Source: Sedimentisphaerales bacterium
GTDB taxonomy: Bacteria; Planctomycetota; Phycisphaerae; Sedimentisphaerales; SM23-30
Assembly: GCA_030640865.1 (NCBI GenBank)
Contig: DAOWIP010000532.1
Span: 1-9,415, forward strand
Length of the DNA stretch: 9,415 bases
Direction of reading: 5' to 3'
Positions 1-5,548 of the stretch are shown one piece after another; the first letter of the stretch is position 1, and each line of letters begins with the position of its first letter. The notes beneath the pieces are model-generated. The model had not been told where the DNA came from, did no database searches, and saw only the letters and a program-made list of their open reading frames with translations. Both the position numbers and the translations under genes were made by a program.

Positions 1-96
1 AACGAATGTTCCATTGCCAAATCCTGTCCCTCCGACGCCTTCCAGCGTGTGCCCGCGGATCAACCCTATTTACTTAAGGAAGTGGAACAAAGCTAA
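1..96 (+). CDS. C-terminal fragment of an upstream protein, possibly a small Fe-S protein
   Basis: Frame 1 is open from the first base to a TAA at 94-96 and encodes 31 residues ending in LLKEVEQS. The fragment contains C-S-I-A-K-S-C-P-S-D-A-F, and a cysteine followed by Cys-Pro and then an Asp-Ala pair resembles the end of a ferredoxin cluster motif. However, the spacing is C-x5-C rather than the usual C-x3-C, so the Fe-S assignment is a guess. The stop codon shares its last A with the ATG of the next gene (TAATG), so the two are almost certainly translationally coupled and in one operon. The start and most of the protein lie outside the window. A donor or partner for the NosR-like protein downstream would fit the context, but the fragment is too short to name. 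Confidence 0.6.
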   Translation, partial: NECSIAKSCPSDAFQRVPADQPYLLKEVEQS

Positions 97-1412
97 TGAT
101 GAGGCTCTCTCACATCCTGCTATGTGTGCTATGCACAACCCTTCTACTGTATGCCTCCGGAGCCGCTTTCGGTGCGGAACGCTTTCCACCGCCGCAGTTC
201 GAGAGTGGCCACGAACTACCACTGACCATAACACCACCGCCACGTTCACCGACTTATGAATTGATTGATATGGCGGTACTGCTGGGGGCTTTGTCGCTGG
301 CATCCTGGTTAGCCTTGAAAAAACGATCACGACGAGGGATTTTTTACCTGACAATTTTTTCTCTCGTATATTTCGGCTTTTGGCGCAAGGGTTGTGTTTG
401 TCCGATCGGAGCTATTCAGAATGTTACACTGGCACTGTTCGATTCCGGTTATGTCATTCCTGTATCGGTGATCTTCTTTTTTGCGTTGCCGCTGGTATTT
501 ACCTTATTTTTCGGCCGAACATTTTGCGCGGCTGTCTGTCCATTAGGCGCCATACAGGACCTTGTTCTAATACACCCTCTACAATTGCCCCGTTGGCTGG
601 AGTATCCTCTGGGGCTACTGGGTTATGTGTATCTCGGTGCTGCGGTACTCTTCGCCGCCACCGGCAGTGCGTTTATTATCTGCCAATATGACCCTTTTGT
701 CGGCTTTTTTCGACTGAGCGGGAGTTTGGAAATCCTGATTATGGGTGTTTGTTTTTTATTGATCGGGTTGTTCATCGGACGGCCGTACTGCCGTTTCTTC
801 TGTCCTTACGGCGCGATATTGCGTATCCTTTCATGGTTTTCCAAATGGCGAGTTACTACTACGCCGGACGAATGTATTCAATGCAGATTGTGCGAGAACG
901 CCTGTCCTTTTGGCGCGATTCAGGCTCCTTATACCGCACCGGCACCGAGCAATTATCGCACCGGCAGAATAAAATTATTAGTCCTGACAATCTTATTTCC
1001 ATTTGTAATTATTGCCTTCGGCTGGGCGGGAACCCAGCTCGCTCCGACATTCTCGCGAATGAATAGCAGGGTTCGCCTGGCCGAGCGAATACACCTCGAA
1101 GAAACCGGTCGTGTCGAAGATACTATCGACGAAAGCGATGCGTTTCGGGCAACTGGCCAACCAATCGGGGAATTATATGATGAAGCCATCCTGATTGGAA
1201 AACAGTTCACACGAGGCTCGATGTTCTTTGGTGTATTTGTCGGTCTGGTGGCGATGCTTAAGTTGACTGCACTTACTACCAGGCGAACACGAATCAACTT
1301 CGAACCTGACCGCAGCCGTTGCTTTGCCTGCGGACGATGCTTCGATTATTGCCCGCGTGAGCGCGCCAGAGGCGAGTTAACGTGTGGGTCAAAGCCCCAC
1401 CCTACAGGATAA
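96..1412 (+). CDS. NosR/NapH-like polytopic membrane Fe-S (4Fe-4S) protein
   Basis: This 438-residue membrane electron-transfer protein belongs to the NosR/NapH/YccM-like class (Fer4_5 type). It starts with a signal-like hydrophobic segment (about 6-26), followed by predicted helices near 56-75, 81-97, 119-138, 170-190, 209-228, 292-311 and 374-392. Cysteine motifs in order are C100-x-C102-P, C144-x3-C148-P, C232-x3-C236-P, a full ferredoxin motif (C260, C263, C266, C270-P) and a second at the C-terminus (C409, C412, C415, C419-P). Positive-inside reading (KKRSRR at 75-80) puts both ferredoxin motifs and the two C-x3-CP motifs in the cytoplasm. C100/C102 and C196 then lie near the outer face. 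The periplasmic FMN-binding domain of true NosR is absent. ATG at 96 overlaps the upstream stop; ATG at 99 is an equal alternative, and AAGGAAG at 76-82 is a distant possible RBS. The last residues (about 428-438) are encoded by a palindromic repeat-like element. Inference: it links the quinone pool or an outside partner to the cytoplasmic NADH module encoded downstream. Confidence 0.85.
   Translation: MMRLSHILLCVLCTTLLLYASGAAFGAERFPPPQFESGHELPLTITPPPRSPTYELIDMAVLLGALSLASWLALKKRSRRGIFYLTIFSLVYFGFWRKGCVCPIGAIQNVTLALFDSGYVIPVSVIFFFALPLVFTLFFGRTFCAAVCPLGAIQDLVLIHPLQLPRWLEYPLGLLGYVYLGAAVLFAATGSAFIICQYDPFVGFFRLSGSLEILIMGVCFLLIGLFIGRPYCRFFCPYGAILRILSWFSKWRVTTTPDECIQCRLCENACPFGAIQAPYTAPAPSNYRTGRIKLLVLTILFPFVIIAFGWAGTQLAPTFSRMNSRVRLAERIHLEETGRVEDTIDESDAFRATGQPIGELYDEAILIGKQFTRGSMFFGVFVGLVAMLKLTALTTRRTRINFEPDRSRCFACGRCFDYCPRERARGELTCGSKPHPTG
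1381..1408. repeat. Short palindromic, probably dispersed repeat at the 3' end of the NosR-like gene
   Basis: A 28-base GC-rich segment contains a perfect 5-bp inverted repeat, GTGGG (1384-1388) and CCCAC (1396-1400), around a 7-base loop TCAAAGC. The composition and the GGGTNNAAGCCCCACCC character resemble small dispersed palindromes common in several bacterial phyla. Translated in the gene frame it gives the unusual tail TCGSKPHPTG just before the stop, after the protein's last Fe-S motif. No second copy was found in this window, so its dispersed nature is inferred and not shown. It could instead be a weak RNA hairpin between two tightly spaced genes. Confidence 0.4.
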
Positions 1413-1413
1413 T

Positions 1414-3141
1414 ATGGACCAGAAAGAAACATCACAATACAACAGCAATCCCGACAATGCCATCAGGGACCAGGTTCGCTATCGGACCGCAGTGAGAACG
1501 GCCATAGTTGCCGGCCTTTTTTCGGCTATTGTCTGCGTCTTACTCCTGTCGAACCATTTCCGAACGAGTTTCTCCGGCCCATTGGAATCGGAAGAATTGG
1601 TCAGGCTGAAAACGCTGCTCCTGGAAAACACGAAAGACGAAAACCTCAAAAATAGAATTCGTGAACTCGACTCACATCTTAGAAACGAATATTTCCAGCG
1701 TCAAAACTATTCCAGGTGGGGCAGCTACTTATTGATAGGCGGGATCATCATCTTTTTGATCAGCGTCGCGAAGGCCATCGGCTACCGGAAAATATTTTCC
1801 GCGCCCCAGAGTATTTTCAATTACCAGATTGCCACTGAACGAAACGCCAATCTCGCTTTCCGGTCGGTAATCATTATGATCGCAGTTCTCGGTGCGGTGA
1901 CCTTGCTGACTATAACCTCGTCGCAAAATTTAACCTTTACCGCCGGCGTGGAACCGGAACAGATTACCAACATTTGGCCGCGATTTCGCGGTCCCGACGG
2001 CCTTGGCATCTCGACATACAAAAACATACCCACCCGGTGGAACGGCAGTACCGGCGAAAATATCCTCTGGAAAACCAAAATCCCGCTGCCGGGCGAAAAT
2101 TCCCCGATAATATGGGGGAATAAAATCTTTCTGACCGGCGCAAATGAAAAAAAACGCGAAGTGTACTGCCTTGACGCCGAATCAGGAAAACTCCTTTGGC
2201 AAAAAGCCGTCCCCACGCTCCCACAGGCCGCTTCCGAGCCGCCGGATGTTATGGAAGACACGGGCTTCGCCGCCCCCACCGCCGTTACCGACGGACAGCG
2301 GATATATGCCATTTTTGCCAACGGAGACGTCATCTGCCTGAATTTCACGGGAAAAATCATCTGGGCCGGAAATCTCGGTATCCCTGATAGTATTTATGGG
2401 TATGCCACTTCCCTCGTTATGTATCAAAATCTGCTGATAATTAAATACGATCAGGCCACCGACGAAGACGGGCTGTCAAAACTGTTGGCCCTGGAGGGTT
2501 CTTCCGGCAAAACGGTCTGGGAAGTAAAAAGACCAGTGGCGAATTCATGGTCAACACCCATAATTATTAACGCGGACACACCGGAAAAAGCCCGGCTGAT
2601 TACCTGTGCCGATCCATTAGTAATTGCCTATGCACCGGATACAGGTGCCGAAATCTGGCGGGTAAAGTGCATGTATGGCGATGTGGCGCCTTCGCCGGTA
2701 TATGCCAACGGCCTGGTTTATGTCATAAGGCCAAACGAGGAACTGATCGCCATACGCACCAATGGCCATAACGATGTTACTGATAGTCATATTGCCTGGC
2801 GGGGCGAAGAAGGCATTCCCGATATCGCCAGCCCACTAACCAACGGTAAAATCGTGCTTTTATTAAGCGGCGGCCTGATAACCTGTTATGACGCGGAGAA
2901 CGGAACTCATCTTTGGGAAAAAGAATTGGAAATGGATTTCAATGCGTCGCCCAGCCTTGTGGGTAACAGAATTTATCTGATGAATACAAAGGGTATAATG
3001 TTAATTATCGAAGCCGGACGCGAATTCAGAGAAATTACCAAATGTCCGCTTGGAGAAAACGTAAATGCCTGCCCGGCATTCGCCGACGGCCGTATATACC
3101 TTCGCGGGAAAAAACATTTATTTTGCATTAGCGAAAAGTAG
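1414..3141 (+). CDS. Membrane-anchored PQQ-like/BamB-type beta-propeller protein
   Basis: This is a 575-residue protein read from ATG 1414, one base after the preceding stop, with a weak ACAGGA just upstream. An in-frame GTG at 1384 would add ten residues but lies inside the upstream gene and the repeat-like element, so it is less likely. The N-terminus has three predicted helices (27-46, 103-120, 148-168). Between the first two is a charged, probably coiled-coil stretch (about 58-92) on the outer side. Basic residues before helix 1 put the N-terminus inside and the long C-terminal part (about 175-575) outside. That part begins I-W-P-R-F-R-G-P-D-G and carries repeated propeller blade motifs such as Y-C-L-D-A-E-S-G-K-L-L-W, D-T-G-A-E-I-W and Y-D-A-E-N-G-T-H-L-W. 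I see no evidence of quinoprotein dehydrogenase catalysis, and such propellers are often scaffolds. The propeller has eight cysteines (252, 308, 398, 419, 491, 544, 553, 571). Its place inside a redox operon suggests an extracytoplasmic binding or scaffold role for the neighbouring membrane protein. The exact function is unknown. Confidence 0.8.
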   Translation: MDQKETSQYNSNPDNAIRDQVRYRTAVRTAIVAGLFSAIVCVLLLSNHFRTSFSGPLESEELVRLKTLLLENTKDENLKNRIRELDSHLRNEYFQRQNYSRWGSYLLIGGIIIFLISVAKAIGYRKIFSAPQSIFNYQIATERNANLAFRSVIIMIAVLGAVTLLTITSSQNLTFTAGVEPEQITNIWPRFRGPDGLGISTYKNIPTRWNGSTGENILWKTKIPLPGENSPIIWGNKIFLTGANEKKREVYCLDAESGKLLWQKAVPTLPQAASEPPDVMEDTGFAAPTAVTDGQRIYAIFANGDVICLNFTGKIIWAGNLGIPDSIYGYATSLVMYQNLLIIKYDQATDEDGLSKLLALEGSSGKTVWEVKRPVANSWSTPIIINADTPEKARLITCADPLVIAYAPDTGAEIWRVKCMYGDVAPSPVYANGLVYVIRPNEELIAIRTNGHNDVTDSHIAWRGEEGIPDIASPLTNGKIVLLLSGGLITCYDAENGTHLWEKELEMDFNASPSLVGNRIYLMNTKGIMLIIEAGREFREITKCPLGENVNACPAFADGRIYLRGKKHLFCISEK

Positions 3142-3155
3142 AGACGCAGTATTAT

Positions 3156-5522
3156 ATGACTGATTTAGACCTGACATTTGTCGATCAAACAATACAAAAA
3201 CTCGGGCGAGAACCGTCGGAGTTGATCCCCATATTACAAGCGATTCAGCGGCACTATCGCTATCTTCCCGAGCCGGCCCTGCGACGTGTGTGCGAAATCA
3301 CCCAAATTACTCCGAAGGCGATCACAGGCGTATCAACTTTTTACAGCCAGTTTCGCCATAGTCCGGTAGGACGTCATATAATCAATATCTGCAAAGGCAC
3401 AGCGTGTCATGTTATGGGAGCTGATTTAATTTATGATGCTTTCTGCCGGCATCTTAATTTACAGGAAGGCGATGATACCGATGTCGATGAGTTATTTACG
3501 GTTCAAAAGGTGGCTTGTCTGGGCTGTTGCAGTCTGGCTCCGGTACTCCAGATAGATGAGATAACCTACGGCCACCTGACCGCCGAGATGGTCCCGAACG
3601 TTTTACGTGATTTTCTGGAAATGACAAAGAAAGGCACAATCTCATCGTTCAGGAAATCTGATTTGTTCAACAAGGAGGGCCTGGGTGAAATCCGTCTCGG
3701 CTCGGCCACGTGTTGTCTCGCACGAGGCAGCGGTGCGCTGTATAAGGCTTTCCAACAAGCCTTGTCCGAAACCAGGGTTCCGGCCTTCGTCAAAACCGTA
3801 AGCTGTCTCGGCATGAGTTATTGTGCGCCGCTGGTTGAGATCGTGCTGCCAAACAGCGATCTGCCCGACAAAAACACTTTTTTTTACGCCGGGGTTCAGC
3901 CGGAAGACGCAAAGGCAATTATTTTACGTCATTTCAGACCACCCGGAACAGTTCGTAAAATTATAAACGTTGCCTCGCAAGCAATGGACGCAATACTGAC
4001 CGATGCGTCATGGCCGCCGGTGGAACGCCGCCTAATCGACTTGCGTAAAAAACCCGCGGCTGCTTTTCTCAATCAACAAAAACACATCGCCACGGAATAT
4101 TGCGGGCAACTCACCCCGGTCGATATCGAAGAATACGCCGCGTTCGATGGTTTCAAGGCCCTGAAACATTGTCTGCGGGAACTTTCGCCACAGGAGGTAA
4201 TCGAACAGGTTCGAATCAGCCGACTGCGGGGCAGGGGCGGGGCAGGCTATTCCACAGCGGCCAAATGGTCCTCCGCTCGCGAAGCCAGAGGCGACAAAAA
4301 ATACATAATCTGCAACGGCGACGAAGGCGATCCCGGGGCTTTTATGGATCGATCTATTCTGGAATCATATCCCTATCGTGTTATCGAAGGTATGATAATC
4401 GCCGCTTATGCTGCTGGAGCCGATGAAGGGTATTTTTATATTCGTGCCGAATACCCGCTGGCGATTCGGCAGATCAGAGAAGCCCTGCGTCAATGCGAAA
4501 AAAAACAATTATTGGGCGAGAATATTCTCAATAGCGGTTTTAATTTAACGCTCCATATAATGGAAGGAGCCGGAGCGTTTGTATGCGGCGAGGAAACGGC
4601 GCTTTTGGCATCGATCGAAGGCCGCCGGGGTATGCCCCGCCTGCGCCCACCATACCCGACCCAAAGCGGCCTGTGGAAAAAACCAACCCTGGTCAACAAT
4701 GTGGAAACGTATGCGATGGTACCGTGGATCATGCGCCACGGAGGTAATGCCTTTGCCACGCTGGGAACCGATGTCAGCACGGGAACCAAGGTTTTCGCAC
4801 TCGCCGGCAAAGTGGCGCGGGGTGGGCTAATTGAGGTGCCGATGGGGATTTCCCTGCATGATATAGTTGAGGACATCGGGGGTGGGATCACCGCCGGCAA
4901 ACGACTCAAAGCGGTACAGATCGGCGGTCCATCCGGAGGATGTGTTCCCGCTGAATTAGCCCGTGTCCCCGTCGATTACGAAGCACTCACCGATGCCGGG
5001 GCAATAATGGGTTCCGGCGGACTGGTCGTATTGGACGAGACTGATTGCATGGTCGATATCGCCCGATATTTTCTCGAATTCACTCAAGACCAATCGTGCG
5101 GTAAATGTACTTTCTGCCGGATCGGTACGCGGCGGATGCTGGACATACTCGAGAGGCTATGCGAAGGCGAAGGCCGGAAAGGCGACCTGGAAGAACTGGA
5201 GGAACTGGCCCTTGCAGTCAAAAAGGGGAGCCTATGTCAACTCGGAGGAACCGCTCCCAACCCGGTGCTTTCCACTCTAAAATATTTCCGCGATGAATAT
5301 GAAGCGCATCTGCAAAAAAAATGTCCCGCCGGAAGCTGCAAGGCCCTGATTACATATTCGATTACCGACGATTGCATCGGCTGTACTCGCTGCGCCCAGC
5401 ACTGCCCGGCAGACGCTATCGAGATGAAACCGTACCAACAACATGAAATCGACCCGGAAAAATGTATTCGTTGCGGTACTTGTAAAAACGTCTGTCCATC
5501 AGATGCGATTAAGGTGGAATAA
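3156..5522 (+). CDS. NuoE-NuoF fusion: NADH-oxidising flavoprotein of HydC-HydB/HndC type
   Basis: This cytoplasmic NADH dehydrogenase module fuses two normally separate subunits. Residues 1-155 are a NuoE/HydC thioredoxin-like [2Fe-2S] domain with C79-x4-C84 and C121-x3-C125. Residues about 178-262 resemble the second thioredoxin-like domain at the N-terminus of HydB/HndC, but its cysteines are irregular (C186-C187 and C217-x5-C223). Residues about 315-715 are the NuoF core. It has the FMN glycine-rich loop G-R-G-G-A-G-Y-S-T-A-A-K-W (359-371), the N-G-D-E-G-D-P-G-A-F segment (387-396), the G-A-G-A-F-V-C-G-E-E-T-A nucleotide-site motif (471-482), and the N3-type [4Fe-4S] ligands C648, C651, C654 and C694. 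A C-P-A-G-S-C segment at 723-728 is typical of HydB. The C-terminus carries two [4Fe-4S] motifs (C740/743/746/750 and C770/773/776/780). It starts 14 bases after the upstream stop with no strong Shine-Dalgarno. Known relatives pass electrons from NADH to a HydA or StnC partner, and the next gene is the likely partner here. It is not a complex I subunit set, as no NuoG with molybdopterin fold and no membrane arm is present. Confidence 0.93.
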   Translation: MTDLDLTFVDQTIQKLGREPSELIPILQAIQRHYRYLPEPALRRVCEITQITPKAITGVSTFYSQFRHSPVGRHIINICKGTACHVMGADLIYDAFCRHLNLQEGDDTDVDELFTVQKVACLGCCSLAPVLQIDEITYGHLTAEMVPNVLRDFLEMTKKGTISSFRKSDLFNKEGLGEIRLGSATCCLARGSGALYKAFQQALSETRVPAFVKTVSCLGMSYCAPLVEIVLPNSDLPDKNTFFYAGVQPEDAKAIILRHFRPPGTVRKIINVASQAMDAILTDASWPPVERRLIDLRKKPAAAFLNQQKHIATEYCGQLTPVDIEEYAAFDGFKALKHCLRELSPQEVIEQVRISRLRGRGGAGYSTAAKWSSAREARGDKKYIICNGDEGDPGAFMDRSILESYPYRVIEGMIIAAYAAGADEGYFYIRAEYPLAIRQIREALRQCEKKQLLGENILNSGFNLTLHIMEGAGAFVCGEETALLASIEGRRGMPRLRPPYPTQSGLWKKPTLVNNVETYAMVPWIMRHGGNAFATLGTDVSTGTKVFALAGKVARGGLIEVPMGISLHDIVEDIGGGITAGKRLKAVQIGGPSGGCVPAELARVPVDYEALTDAGAIMGSGGLVVLDETDCMVDIARYFLEFTQDQSCGKCTFCRIGTRRMLDILERLCEGEGRKGDLEELEELALAVKKGSLCQLGGTAPNPVLSTLKYFRDEYEAHLQKKCPAGSCKALITYSITDDCIGCTRCAQHCPADAIEMKPYQQHEIDPEKCIRCGTCKNVCPSDAIKVE

Positions 5523-5537
5523 TAACAATGTCATTAT

Positions 5538-5541
5538 AAGG
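5538..5541 (+). promoter_or_regulatory. Weak ribosome binding site for the 521-residue Fe-S flavoprotein gene
   Basis: AAGG lies 7 bases upstream of the ATG at 5549, in the 26-base gap after the preceding stop. It is the only Shine-Dalgarno-like stretch there and supports the 5549 start. The protein's N-terminus (LRLTIDNQTVEVPPG) begins directly with the beta strands of the [2Fe-2S] fold, which independently supports this start. Confidence 0.35.
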
Positions 5542-5548
5542 CATAAAT

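Noticed and set aside
1384..1413. GTG at 1384 as the start of the propeller gene
   Set aside because: It would add ten residues encoded mostly by the repeat-like element inside the preceding gene. The ATG at 1414 follows the stop by one base and has a weak upstream purine stretch.
1821..2360. A 179-codon minus-strand open frame opposite the propeller gene
   Set aside because: It lies wholly inside a well-supported coding region on the other strand, has no recognisable domain, and its amino-acid composition looks like an antisense shadow.
1414..3141. PQQ-dependent alcohol dehydrogenase
   Set aside because: Only propeller blade motifs are visible, with no clear quinone-site residues and no heme motif.
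4490..4909. A 139-codon minus-strand open frame opposite the NuoF core
   Set aside because: The plus strand here encodes conserved flavin and nucleotide motifs, so the antisense frame is by-product.
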